Assembly: GCA_016124205.1 (NCBI GenBank)
Contig: WGOD01000002.1
Coordinates: forward strand, 248,001-312,000
DNA from: Alphaproteobacteria bacterium
Lineage (GTDB): Bacteria; Pseudomonadota; Alphaproteobacteria; Caulobacterales; Maricaulaceae
Direction: 5' to 3'
DNA length: 64,000 nucleotides
In this document: in pieces, positions 10,305 to 18,741 of the stretch
Position numbering within the stretch: the first letter of the stretch is position 1
How the letters are laid out: each line of letters begins with the position of its first letter
The notes under the pieces: model-generated
Databases searched by the model: none
Seen by the model: the letters and a program-made list of their open reading frames with translations, nothing else
What the model was told of the DNA's origin: nothing
Program-made: the position numbers and the translations under genes

Positions 10305-10967
10305 TCAGGCCGGGTCCATCCGGCTGAGCCGCGTGAAACCTGAACTGCCTTCGCTCTGGGTCCGAATGAGCCAGACCTGTTCCGGGTCGATCCAGACCCG
10401 GTTCACTGTCGCATGACGACCGCCATTCGTGTCCAGCCGGTCGTAACGGGTTTCAAAAAGGGCCGCGGTCGCGCCGCCCGGCCCCTGCACGCTCGTGTCG
10501 CAACCAATGAAGCTGACTTCAAACGTCCCGACGTCTCTGAGTGTCTGACCATTCGCGGACGACGGGAGGGTTTGCGTGACCTCAAGCGTCAACGTCTCGC
10601 CCGTCTCCAGTGATCGCAGCGCGTCGAACGGATCCCGGTCGTAGCGAAAGCGGCGTTGCCGGGTCAGCGTTTCCTCGGACAAGGGTATGATGCCGGCCAC
10701 GGTCGAGATGACCATTGCGGGCTCGTCGTAGACGGGGTGTCCGTCCTCGTCGATCTCCATCCAGTGACGGACCGTGGTGATGCCGTTCCGGCTGGATGAC
10801 ACGGTCTGCGCGAAGGCGGGATCTATCTCGTTCCCCGGGCTTTGCTCGATCGCGTAGACAAAATGTGTCCCGATTGCTGGTGCTGTCGCCAGAAGCTGGC
10901 AATCGGCGGCCGCCAGGGACGGTCCCGCGATGGAAACAGCAATTGCCGTAAGTGAGTGTCGAAGCAT
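10305..10967 (-). CDS. Secreted protein of unknown function
   Basis: A 220-residue protein starting at the ATG at 10967 behind GGGAG. A signal peptide (MLRHSLTAIAVSIAGPSLAA) is followed by a mature part rich in beta-strand-like sequence with two cysteines (AADCQLL and FIGCDTS). The C terminus has alternating Thr/Arg patterns such as RYDRLDTNGGRHATVNRVWI. I recognise no catalytic motif or family. It lies downstream of, and on the same strand as, a small cysteine-rich secreted peptide, with a hairpin between them, and probably acts in the periplasm. Confidence 0.7.
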   Translation of the reverse strand: MLRHSLTAIAVSIAGPSLAAADCQLLATAPAIGTHFVYAIEQSPGNEIDPAFAQTVSSSRNGITTVRHWMEIDEDGHPVYDEPAMVISTVAGIIPLSEETLTRQRRFRYDRDPFDALRSLETGETLTLEVTQTLPSSANGQTLRDVGTFEVSFIGCDTSVQGPGGATAALFETRYDRLDTNGGRHATVNRVWIDPEQVWLIRTQSEGSSGFTRLSRMDPA

Positions 10968-11012
10968 CACAAGCTCCCGGGTCGCGCCAAGGTTGAAACT
11001 ATAGAGACGAAG

Positions 11013-11041
11013 CGGCCGGGAAGGATAGACCTCCCCGGCCG
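11013..11041 (-). terminator. Stem-loop after the cysteine-rich peptide gene
   Basis: Arms of 12 bases (11013-11024 and 11030-11041) match at 11 positions around a five-base loop. It directly follows the stop of the minus-strand gene at 11048-11251. A clean T-run is lacking, so it may be a weak terminator or an mRNA-end stabiliser. Confidence 0.5.
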
Positions 11042-11047
11042 ATGCCA

Positions 11048-11251
11048 TCAAAGACCGGACATGGGACAGTAGTGCGCCCCGCACCGCGGCAGACAGTCGT
11101 GGTAGCAATAGAAATGTGCCTGCGAATACGGGTCGGCCCATGAGCAGTTGTCCGTGCATTGACTGACGCACTGCGGGCAATTGGCCCAAGCTGCGGGCCC
11201 TGTCAGACCCATGAAGCCGGCCGACATGGCGGCCATCAGCAGTTTCTTCAT
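11048..11251 (-). CDS. Small secreted eight-cysteine peptide
   Basis: A 67-residue protein starting at the ATG at 11251 behind GGGAGG. A signal peptide (MKKLLMAAMSAGFMGLTGPAAWA) leaves a mature peptide of about 44 residues with eight cysteines. Their spacing is C-x2-C-x3-C-x3-C-x12-C-x3-C-x3-C-x4-C, which contains two C-x3-C-x3-C blocks and looks like an internal duplication. An even number of cysteines in an exported peptide suggests four disulfides or a metal site. No family is recognised. The upstream region to 11361 is AT-rich and probably holds its promoter. The longer reading frame upstream lacks a good ribosome-binding site. Confidence 0.75.
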   Translation of the reverse strand: MKKLLMAAMSAGFMGLTGPAAWANCPQCVSQCTDNCSWADPYSQAHFYCYHDCLPRCGAHYCPMSGL

Positions 11252-11361
11252 GATGTGTCCTCCCAGTTCGCGAAATCCTGTTTCGCAAAAACACAACCTA
11301 TTGGTGTGTCGTTCGGGAGTCCATATCTTTCGTTGTTTTTCTGATTGGCGCAACTTTATAG

Positions 11362-12099
11362 CTAGAACGGCAGGGGCAGGACGGACTTCATCCGCTTCCG
11401 CCTGGTCTTCCAGTCCGGCATCAACCGCTCGACCACCGCCCAGAAGGCCGGTGAGTGGTTCATCTCGACCAAGTGCGCAACTTCATGCGCGCAGACATAG
11501 TCGATGAGGTCGGGCGGCGCGGCGGCCAGCCGCCAGCTGAGCCGGATCACACCCTTCGTATCGCAACTGCCCCAGCGGCGCTTCTGGTCGCGAACGACAA
11601 CTTTCGGGATGGGACGACCCAGCGCTTCGGCGTGACGCGCGACCAGAGGGTCAAAGTGCCGTTCGGCCTCCGCCTTGTAAAACCGCTTCAGGCCACTGCG
11701 TACGGCATTCTCGCGGATCACACCGTCCGCATGGGGGTCGATTTCGACGAGCAGCCCTGCGCCATTCCGCGTCAGCCGTGTCCGCACGCCACGTTCCAGC
11801 GGCGCGACCGTCACAGCCAGGTCCTGCCCAAGAAAGGGAAGCGTTCCGCCATTGGAGAGATCGAAGTCCGGCGCGGGCCGCGCGGCCCACTTCGAGAGCT
11901 TCACCGCGATCCAGTCCGACTTTTCGTCAAGCACGCGCTCGATCCATCCGGCCCGTGCCGAAGCCGGCGCGAGCACGCGCAGGCCGGTCTCGTCGATCGA
12001 CAGGGCGAGCGTGCGCCGGCGCGGCGAGCGGACCAGCCGATACTCGACCGGCCGTCCGCCAATTGTCAGCGTCTTCAGTTCTTCAGAAGCTCGGCGCAA
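11362..12099 (-). CDS. YgjP/SprT-like zinc metallopeptidase (DUF45 type)
   Basis: The C-terminal half holds the zinc-binding HEVAH motif (VCAHEVAHLVEMNHSPAFW) and the downstream family pattern, as in YgjP-like M48-related proteins. The N-terminal part (TIGGRPVEYRLVRSPRRRTL) also fits the family. There is no good ATG. The best start is TTG at 12097-12099, preceded by GGA, which overlaps the end of the methionine sulfoxide reductase gene by 25 bases and implies coupling; this gives 245 residues. The frame is open far upstream, but that part is only antiparallel shadow of the reductase gene. It is probably a cytosolic or membrane-associated protease of unknown substrate. Confidence 0.82.
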   Translation of the reverse strand: MRRASEELKTLTIGGRPVEYRLVRSPRRRTLALSIDETGLRVLAPASARAGWIERVLDEKSDWIAVKLSKWAARPAPDFDLSNGGTLPFLGQDLAVTVAPLERGVRTRLTRNGAGLLVEIDPHADGVIRENAVRSGLKRFYKAEAERHFDPLVARHAEALGRPIPKVVVRDQKRRWGSCDTKGVIRLSWRLAAAPPDLIDYVCAHEVAHLVEMNHSPAFWAVVERLMPDWKTRRKRMKSVLPLPF

Positions 12100-12551
12100 A
12101 TCGCTTCCAGTCCCGCCCGGTCGGTTTCGTCGAAGGCGCCATATTCGGTCGAGTCGACGTCGAGGACAGCCGCAAGACGTCCATCGGCATCGAAGACCGG
12201 CACGACGATTTCCGAGTTCGACCGGCTGTCGCACGCGATATGGCCGGGGAAGGCATGGACGTCTTCCACCAGTTGGGTCTCGCCCGTGGCGGCCGCCGCG
12301 CCGCAGACGCCCTTGCCGAAGGGAATGCGCAGGCAGCCGAGCGTGCCCTGGTACGGGCCCACGACCAGCTGGTCGGGTTTCGCCGGATCGACCTCGTAAA
12401 AGCCGGTCCAGAAAAAGCGCGGACCGAACGCCTGCGCCAGAAGACAGGACGCCGTCGCAAGGCGCGCCGTGCGGCTGGTTTCGCCGGCGATCACGGACGC
12501 GATCTCCTTGCGGACCTCTTCGTAGCGCGATGCCTTTTCGTGGGTGTTCAT
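12075..12551 (-). CDS. msrC: Free methionine-(R)-sulfoxide reductase (GAF domain)
   Basis: A 158-residue GAF-domain enzyme that reduces free methionine-R-sulfoxide in the cytosol using thioredoxin. The three catalytic cysteines are visible at residues 73 (LGCLRIPFGKG), 83 (GVCGAAAATG) and 107 (HIACDSRSNSE). Their spacings of 10 and 24 match E. coli fRMsr (84, 94, 118). I start at the ATG at 12551, with GGAG upstream; a TTG one codon earlier is less likely. Its stop lies inside the start region of the YgjP-like peptidase, so the two are a coupled pair. It is divergent from the AI-2E family gene. Confidence 0.92.
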   Translation of the reverse strand: MNTHEKASRYEEVRKEIASVIAGETSRTARLATASCLLAQAFGPRFFWTGFYEVDPAKPDQLVVGPYQGTLGCLRIPFGKGVCGAAAATGETQLVEDVHAFPGHIACDSRSNSEIVVPVFDADGRLAAVLDVDSTEYGAFDETDRAGLEAICAELLKN

Positions 12552-12601
12552 CAAGAGGGACTCCGGAACTGCGGCGTCCCATTTGGCGTAATCAGAGAGA
12601 A

Positions 12602-13708
12602 ATGCAATGGTCCTCCCCCAGCTTCTCCCGGCGAAACTCGATGCGCCTTACCCTCGATCTCCGCTTCTTCCTCGCCGTGCTCGGCGTGATCTTCCTCGTC
12701 TGGCTGCTGAACGCGGCCGGCTCGGTCGTTCTTCCCTTTCTGATCGCCGCCCTTCTGGCGGTGATCCTCGAACCAACCACCAAGTGGATGTGCCATCGCG
12801 GCCTGCCACGATGGGCCGCAGCACTTCTCTCGACGCTGCTCGCCATCATCGTGATCTTCGCGCCGCTCGTTGCAATCACGCCGATCCTGGTGATCGAGGG
12901 CGGCGAGCTCTTCAACCGGCTCCCCACCCTCATCGACAACGGGGCGGAACTGCTCGCATCGCAGCTTCAGGGCACGGGCATCACGCTACCGGACTTTTCG
13001 GCCCAATCCCTCGCAGCTGAGGGCGGACCGCTGCGGTCGCTCGGCGCGCAGGCCGCCGGGTCGATCGGTACCGTCCTGTCGGGCGCGCTCCTCGTCCTCC
13101 TGACCCCCGTGGCCCTGTTCTTCTTCCTGAAGGACTGGCCGGAAGTAACCAAGACACTCTCCGAACTGCCGCCGCGTCCCTATGCGCGGGAGGTCCGGCA
13201 CATCGCCAAGGACACCAATCTCCAGCTCGCACGGTGGGTGCGCGGCCAGAGCCTCGTCATCCTGTCGCAGATGATCTACCACGCCGCCGGCCTGTTCCTG
13301 CTTGGCCTCAACTACTCGATCGCGATCGGTGTGCTGACCGGGCTGTCCTCGATCATCCCGGTCATCGGCAATGTGATCTTCTTCGTGCTGGCGCTGCTCG
13401 TTGCGATCAACCAGTTCGACTCGATCTGGCCGATCCTGGGCGTCGTTGCCATCTTCGGCAGTTCGCAGGTCATCGAAACCGTCTTCCTCGCGCCGAGGCT
13501 GGTCGGCGACCAGCTGAAGCTCCACCCGTTGTGGATCATGGCGGGTCTTCTGATCGGCGGCTCGCTATTCGGTTTCCTCGGCGCCCTCCTCGCCCTTCCG
13601 GCGACGGCGGCGATCAGCGTTTTCGCGAAGCACGGGCTTCGCCACTACAAGCAATCGAGCCTCTATCGGGGCGACGACGAAATGTCGGACAAGGGTAAGT
13701 CAGCGTGA
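12602..13708 (+). CDS. AI-2E family transporter (PerM/TqsA-like)
   Basis: A polytopic membrane protein of about 368 residues with a hydrophobic pair at the N terminus, a soluble loop in the middle (FNRLPTLIDNGAELL), and a C-terminal block of about five helices with the family pattern LTGLSSIIPVIGNVIFF. Members include TqsA, which exports autoinducer-2, and PerM; some are ion-coupled exporters. The substrate here is unknown. Two starts are possible: ATG 12602 with a purine-rich AGAGAGAA, or ATG 12641 (MRLTLDLRFF) with no clear ribosome-binding site. The GTG of the next gene overlaps its stop, giving a two-gene operon. Confidence 0.87.
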   Translation: MQWSSPSFSRRNSMRLTLDLRFFLAVLGVIFLVWLLNAAGSVVLPFLIAALLAVILEPTTKWMCHRGLPRWAAALLSTLLAIIVIFAPLVAITPILVIEGGELFNRLPTLIDNGAELLASQLQGTGITLPDFSAQSLAAEGGPLRSLGAQAAGSIGTVLSGALLVLLTPVALFFFLKDWPEVTKTLSELPPRPYAREVRHIAKDTNLQLARWVRGQSLVILSQMIYHAAGLFLLGLNYSIAIGVLTGLSSIIPVIGNVIFFVLALLVAINQFDSIWPILGVVAIFGSSQVIETVFLAPRLVGDQLKLHPLWIMAGLLIGGSLFGFLGALLALPATAAISVFAKHGLRHYKQSSLYRGDDEMSDKGKSA

Positions 13709-14670
13709 GCGAATTTCTTCTGATCGCCGGCGGGCTGGTTCTGCTCGCCATTGGCGGTGATGTGCTGGTACGCGGTGCGGTCGGCACCGCGTCGAAACTG
13801 GGCGTTTCTCCGCTCCTGATCGGCCTTGTTCTCGTCGGCTTCGGCACGTCCATGCCCGAACTGACGACCAGCGTTCAGGCGGCCCTGTCCGGCTCGCCGG
13901 GGATCGCGGTCGGCAATGTCGTGGGATCGAACATCGCCAACATCCTGCTGATCCTGGGCGCGGCCGCCCTGATCGCGCCGATCACGGTCGCCCGGGGCGT
14001 TCTGAAGCGCGATGGCAGCTTCCTTGCCCTGTCGCAGATCGCGCTGGCAATGGCGCTCTTCCTGACGCCGGTGGGACGGACCTCTGGTGGGATGCTGTTC
14101 GCCGGGCTGATCGCATATATCGGGCTCAGCTACTGGTTCGACCAGCGCTCGAAAGGCCCGGAGGCCCGGCTGCACTCCGCCGAAGCGGAAAGTGTCGCCC
14201 CGCCCAAGGGCGGTCTGCTGGTTTCCCTGCTTCTGCTCGCCGCCGGGATTGCCGGCGTCGTGTTCGGCGCAAAGCTGCTCGTCACGGGTGCAATCTCGAT
14301 CGCGGAAGGTTTCGGCATTTCCGATGCCGTGATCGGCCTGACGGTCGTGGCGATCGGCACCTCCCTGCCCGAGCTGGCCGCTTCGATAGCGGCGGCGCTG
14401 AAGCGTCAGGGCGATATCGCGCTCGGGAATGTGATCGGTTCGAACATCTTCAATGCGCTCGGCATTCTCGGCGCAACGGCCATCATCCAGCCGATCGACG
14501 TCCCGGCCAGCATTCTCGGCTCCGATGTCTGGATCATGCTCGGCGCGGCCGCGCTGCTCTTCCTTGTCGCCGCGACCGGCCGGCGCGTCGGACGGATGGA
14601 GGGCGTCGGCCTCCTCGTCCTATACGCAGCCTATACGGGGTGGCTGGCCTACGGGTCGCTCGCAGCCTAG
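13705..14670 (+). CDS. Sodium/calcium exchanger (CaCA family, YrbG-like)
   Basis: A 321-residue membrane antiporter with the two inverted alpha-repeats of the CaCA family: GFGTSMPELTTSVQAAL with GNVVGSNIANI near residues 48-80, and AIGTSLPELAASIAAAL with GNVIGSNIFNA near 215-250. Ten or so transmembrane helices are apparent. It exchanges cations, typically calcium out for sodium or potassium in, across the inner membrane. The start is GTG 13705, overlapping the stop of the AI-2E family gene by four bases, which indicates coupling. Its stop codon overlaps the stop of the convergent large secreted protein gene within a single CTAG. Confidence 0.92.
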   Translation: MSEFLLIAGGLVLLAIGGDVLVRGAVGTASKLGVSPLLIGLVLVGFGTSMPELTTSVQAALSGSPGIAVGNVVGSNIANILLILGAAALIAPITVARGVLKRDGSFLALSQIALAMALFLTPVGRTSGGMLFAGLIAYIGLSYWFDQRSKGPEARLHSAEAESVAPPKGGLLVSLLLLAAGIAGVVFGAKLLVTGAISIAEGFGISDAVIGLTVVAIGTSLPELAASIAAALKRQGDIALGNVIGSNIFNALGILGATAIIQPIDVPASILGSDVWIMLGAAALLFLVAATGRRVGRMEGVGLLVLYAAYTGWLAYGSLAA

Positions 14671-17600
14671 GGCGCGGGTGTCAGGGCCAGTCTCAACCCT
14701 TCGTTTGGCCACGCCGCCAACAGGTAAAGTGCGAGAGCTCCGCCTTCATCCAATCCGCGATAGATCACCGCGTGTCCCGCCCCGGTCGATCCCGCGCATG
14801 ATGAAAGCGTGAGCGAAAAGCCGGTTACCCCCGATGAGATCGCGTCCGCAGGAACCGCAGATCCCGTTGCGGCGCAGTCGCCGATCGCACCCGAAAGATT
14901 GCCCTCCGCGCTTATCGCCAGATAACCACCTCCCTCAACGGAATAACTACCCGACAGGCCGGCGATGCTCGTCCCGTCGCCGGGAAGGCTTCGCGCGTCG
15001 AACACCCCCATGATTTCGGCCGCAAGGATGCTGTTGGTTTCGAGTCGCAGTTGTCGGAACGGGAACCAGTATCCCGTCAGGTCCGATGCGCGGCCGGTCG
15101 TATCGTAGAACGAACCGCTGATGTTCCGGCGGCGTGCATTGTAGTTCTCGGCGGCAATCTCGGCAGAGTAGATACCCGTCCCGGTCCAGATCAGGGCTTG
15201 GCCATTGGGAAGCAGGAAGAGTTCGCCGCGTTCGAAGCGGTTGGAATCCTCACGGAGCATCGAAATCGACCACCGACCCGCCGGCAGAGTGTCGCGCGCA
15301 ACGTCCAGATTGATCGGGTTGCCCGATACGATACCAACGCTGGTCAGGCCGCGCGTCACGCCCTCCTGATCGTTGAACCGGAGGAAAGTCCGCGCATTGG
15401 CCGCGTCGTCGGGGATTGATGTGGCTTCCCCGTCTTCATCGACAGCGAGGACCGAGAACAGCACGGGATCCGCTCCCATATTCACCTCGACGCTCGGCGA
15501 TCGCGGGACCAGACACACGCCATCCGGACCGGTCTGGCAGAGCGTGAAGGTCACCGGCAATTCGGCGCCGCCATTGTCAATCGACACGGAAATGTCGGCG
15601 GGAGCGCCGATATTCACCGCTGCCACACCCATGGCAGCCCGGCCGCCGTGGGACGCAATGCGCAGACTGCCGTCACCCGTCGGTGTCGCCGCGATCGCGA
15701 TAATGTCGGGAACCGGATCCTCGGCAATCGAGAGAAAGACAGAAATGACCGAGGGAATGATCTCGGCCGCCCCGTTGGTGCAGACGAAACGTACGTCAAC
15801 GTCCTCGCCTGCCCCGGAGGTCGTCCGGATCGGGGTGAGCGCCAACACGTATGAAAGCGGGAATCCTTCCGTGAAATCGGTGACCGGGTTTTCGAAGCCG
15901 ATGGGCTCGTTGCGGCCATTGACAAGCCGATAGGTGAGGCTCACCGGCGCGTCCTCAGCGAGTTCGATGCGGCACCCCGCCGCGCGTCCGCCTCCTGCAT
16001 TCACCAATGTTCCGAATACGGTGAGATCGCCGCCCGACAAAGACCCAGACCGCGCCGCCGGCAGAATTGCGGACCGCAAGACCGGTCCCGAGAAAATCGC
16101 CTGGGCGGAAACGGGATTGTCCAGAGACCGGCTGCAACTCAGCCCGCTATTCCCGTAGCACGAGCCATTCCAGCTCAGGAATTCGGTCGATGCCGCCGCA
16201 GCAGCCCGAAGGATCACCTGGGTTCCCTGTTCGAATTCCACGGTACATTCGTCTGTACAGGTATAGGGCGACGGCTCGATGGCCACGCTGCCCAAGCCTG
16301 CAACATTGACGGACACGGCGAGACCGGCATTCAAAAGATTAACCGTTACGGTCGCGGTACTTTCCGCTCCGGAACCGTCGCGTATCGTATATTCCAGCTG
16401 GTCGGAGGTTCCGGCAAAGTCCGCTGGCGGCGTGTAATATAGGCGTCCGGACTGGACCGAGACGCTTCCGCGACCGGCAATAACCGGTGCGGCAGCGACG
16501 ATTGTGAACGCATCACCAGAGTCAACATCCGCGTCATTCGCGAGAACGAACGGCGTGATGTCGCGAGGATAGACTTCACGCCCGATATCGATCGCATCGT
16601 CATTCGCATCCGGCGCATCGTTCACGCCAACGACCTGCAGGCTGACCCGTGCCCGGACGGGTTCGATCGACATCAGATCAGTCGCGAGATAGTCGAATAC
16701 TTCGGTAACCGAGTCCCCCGACGCGAGCGCGTCGTAGTGACCAATGGCATCGAAAATCAGTTCGCCCCGCGCCAGGGTGAGTTCACCCGGCATGACGGGG
16801 GCTTCAAACGCCATCATCAGAAACTCCCGCGGGAGATCAATGTCGATGTCGTTCGCGAAAACAAACTCGTTCAGGATCACCCGATCATCTTCGGTGATCG
16901 TGATGAAGTCATCGACGGCTGTGTACGGGTCGTTGGCACCCCGCACTAACAGATCGGTCTGAAGCGCGGCCTCCGCACCTCGCACATCCCGCACGACGAA
17001 TTCGATCGTGTGTTCCCGGACATGCCCCACACTCAATGTCTGGTCGAATTCAGGAGAGCGGTAGTAGAAGCGCCCGTCCCCTTCGACGATTACGCCGTCT
17101 TCAGGGTCAAGGTTCACAGAAACGAGATCGAAAGCATCGCCTTCCGGGTCGCGGACCGCGGCCCAGTTCCACAATTGGTAGCCCAGATCGATCGCGTCAT
17201 CCTCGCTGACCTCGACCTGACCATACCATTCGACCGGTGGCTGATTGACCTCCGTGACGGTCACGCCAATGACGTGATCATCGGCCTCCAGGGTCATCGG
17301 ATGATAGTATATGCCGCCTGCATCGTCGCCCACGACGAGGTCCGCGCGCGAATCCCCGTTCAGATCACCGAGACTCAATCCGAAGCTCCGTTCGAACACC
17401 TCCGCGGCCAGCACGCTGAATTTTGTCGCGAGCGGTCGGAAATCGGGTTGCTCCGCCGTGCCGATATTTTCGAGGAATTCCGCCAGATTATAGGCGGTCG
17501 ACAGCACCGCGTCCTGATCGCCGTCATCGTCGACATCGTGGAATGCCAGGGACAGGACGTAGTACTTTCCATCGACGAATGCCGCGAACGGATTGTCCTG

Positions 17601-18635
17601 ACCGGTCCGGGCGGCGAACTGCCAGTTCGCGCCTTCGGAGAGATTTTCGTAGTAGAAAATGCCCTGGTCCTGGGAGCCGACAATCAAGTCCGGGTCCCCG
17701 TCGCCATCCAGATCCGCCAGGGAGGGTTCGCCGTTCGATCCGACGTCGGCCGTCAGAGGCGCGGGTTCGGAACGCGCGGTAAAGGCGGGCTCGGTTCGGC
17801 TGCCCGTGTTCTCGAAGAAGAAGAAACCGCCGGTATCGTCGGATACGACGAGGTCCAAATCCCCGTCCCGGTCGATGTCCCCAAACGCAGCGCTGCTGCG
17901 CAGGCCAAGATCGATCTGCGAAAACGGGCTGGCGGCACCGGTCCGTTCCGTAAACTGTGGATTGCTGGCAGAACCGGTATTCTCGAAAAAGATCAGCTGC
18001 CCGTTCGCGTTGCCGACGACAAGATCCAGATCCGCGTCGCCGTCGATATCGACCAGTTCCGGATCCGAGATGCCGCCCGGGGCGCTCGTCAAAGCTCCTC
18101 CGCCATACGGCGAGGTTGAAAATCGCCATTGCGGGTCTGCCTGCGTGAATGCGCCAGTGGCGTCCGTAAACCGGAACTCGATGACCCGATAGGGCGGGGG
18201 AAGGCTGGACCCGCCTCCAGACAGGTAGAGTGCCCGCAAGGTAGCCTGGGCCATTTCGACGGTTGCGTTTTCCTGGAAATCCATCCGCCATGCATAACCG
18301 CCCCGTGCGGCACTGAACTCCTTGTAGAGGCGTGCAAACCGGACGCCCTCGAACGAAACCCATGCACCGTTTTGCGTTATGCGCGGATCACCGGTCGCCG
18401 ACGGAATGACGTACAAATTTTCGGGCGTGTAGTCGTTGTAGAGGTCGAATCGGCCACCGGCCACGCCGTTCGGTGCGACCAGTTCGATTTCGGGAAAGAG
18501 GTAAGCCGAGCGGCTCGCAAGATCGTCTTCCGTAAACCGCAATTGCCGCTCATACCCTGAGAGCATTGGTTGCAGCGCAATCGCCGGAGCGGCAAACAGA
18601 AAGGCCGTAACGACCGACACAAGCACGCGAACCAT
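14667..18635 (-). CDS. Very large secreted protein with FG-GAP repeats and cadherin-like domains
   Basis: A 1322-residue protein with a signal peptide (MVRVLVSVVTAFLFAAPAIA); the ATG at 18635 follows a G-rich ribosome-binding site. From about residue 190 to 500 there are at least five FG-GAP/VCBS-type repeats with calcium-loop motifs (DIDGDADLDLVVG, DIDRDGDLDLVVS, DLDGDGDPDLIVG, DVDDDGDQDAVLS, DLNGDSRADLVVG). Two or three cadherin-like domains follow (for example FVLANDADVDSGDAFTI), then a Cys-containing repeat (SWNGSCYGNSGLSCS) and a long beta-rich C terminus. I see no sorting signal. It is likely a calcium-binding surface or secreted adhesion protein. Its base composition looks visibly less GC-rich than its neighbours. 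Confidence 0.85.
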   Translation of the reverse strand: MVRVLVSVVTAFLFAAPAIALQPMLSGYERQLRFTEDDLASRSAYLFPEIELVAPNGVAGGRFDLYNDYTPENLYVIPSATGDPRITQNGAWVSFEGVRFARLYKEFSAARGGYAWRMDFQENATVEMAQATLRALYLSGGGSSLPPPYRVIEFRFTDATGAFTQADPQWRFSTSPYGGGALTSAPGGISDPELVDIDGDADLDLVVGNANGQLIFFENTGSASNPQFTERTGAASPFSQIDLGLRSSAAFGDIDRDGDLDLVVSDDTGGFFFFENTGSRTEPAFTARSEPAPLTADVGSNGEPSLADLDGDGDPDLIVGSQDQGIFYYENLSEGANWQFAARTGQDNPFAAFVDGKYYVLSLAFHDVDDDGDQDAVLSTAYNLAEFLENIGTAEQPDFRPLATKFSVLAAEVFERSFGLSLGDLNGDSRADLVVGDDAGGIYYHPMTLEADDHVIGVTVTEVNQPPVEWYGQVEVSEDDAIDLGYQLWNWAAVRDPEGDAFDLVSVNLDPEDGVIVEGDGRFYYRSPEFDQTLSVGHVREHTIEFVVRDVRGAEAALQTDLLVRGANDPYTAVDDFITITEDDRVILNEFVFANDIDIDLPREFLMMAFEAPVMPGELTLARGELIFDAIGHYDALASGDSVTEVFDYLATDLMSIEPVRARVSLQVVGVNDAPDANDDAIDIGREVYPRDITPFVLANDADVDSGDAFTIVAAAPVIAGRGSVSVQSGRLYYTPPADFAGTSDQLEYTIRDGSGAESTATVTVNLLNAGLAVSVNVAGLGSVAIEPSPYTCTDECTVEFEQGTQVILRAAAAASTEFLSWNGSCYGNSGLSCSRSLDNPVSAQAIFSGPVLRSAILPAARSGSLSGGDLTVFGTLVNAGGGRAAGCRIELAEDAPVSLTYRLVNGRNEPIGFENPVTDFTEGFPLSYVLALTPIRTTSGAGEDVDVRFVCTNGAAEIIPSVISVFLSIAEDPVPDIIAIAATPTGDGSLRIASHGGRAAMGVAAVNIGAPADISVSIDNGGAELPVTFTLCQTGPDGVCLVPRSPSVEVNMGADPVLFSVLAVDEDGEATSIPDDAANARTFLRFNDQEGVTRGLTSVGIVSGNPINLDVARDTLPAGRWSISMLREDSNRFERGELFLLPNGQALIWTGTGIYSAEIAAENYNARRRNISGSFYDTTGRASDLTGYWFPFRQLRLETNSILAAEIMGVFDARSLPGDGTSIAGLSGSYSVEGGGYLAISAEGNLSGAIGDCAATGSAVPADAISSGVTGFSLTLSSCAGSTGAGHAVIYRGLDEGGALALYLLAAWPNEGLRLALTPAP

Positions 18636-18741
18636 CAAACGCCCCCCGTCAACGAAGGGATTGTTCCAAAATTCTCGGTCTTTGCAACGAATTAAACCTT
18701 CGATTGATTTGCGGCCCCGTGCTCCGGATATCCGCGAGGCG

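Noticed and set aside
11852..12601. Upstream extension of the AI-2E family gene
   Set aside because: The extension is antisense to the peptidase and reductase genes and has no membrane-protein character; the real protein begins at 12602 or 12641.
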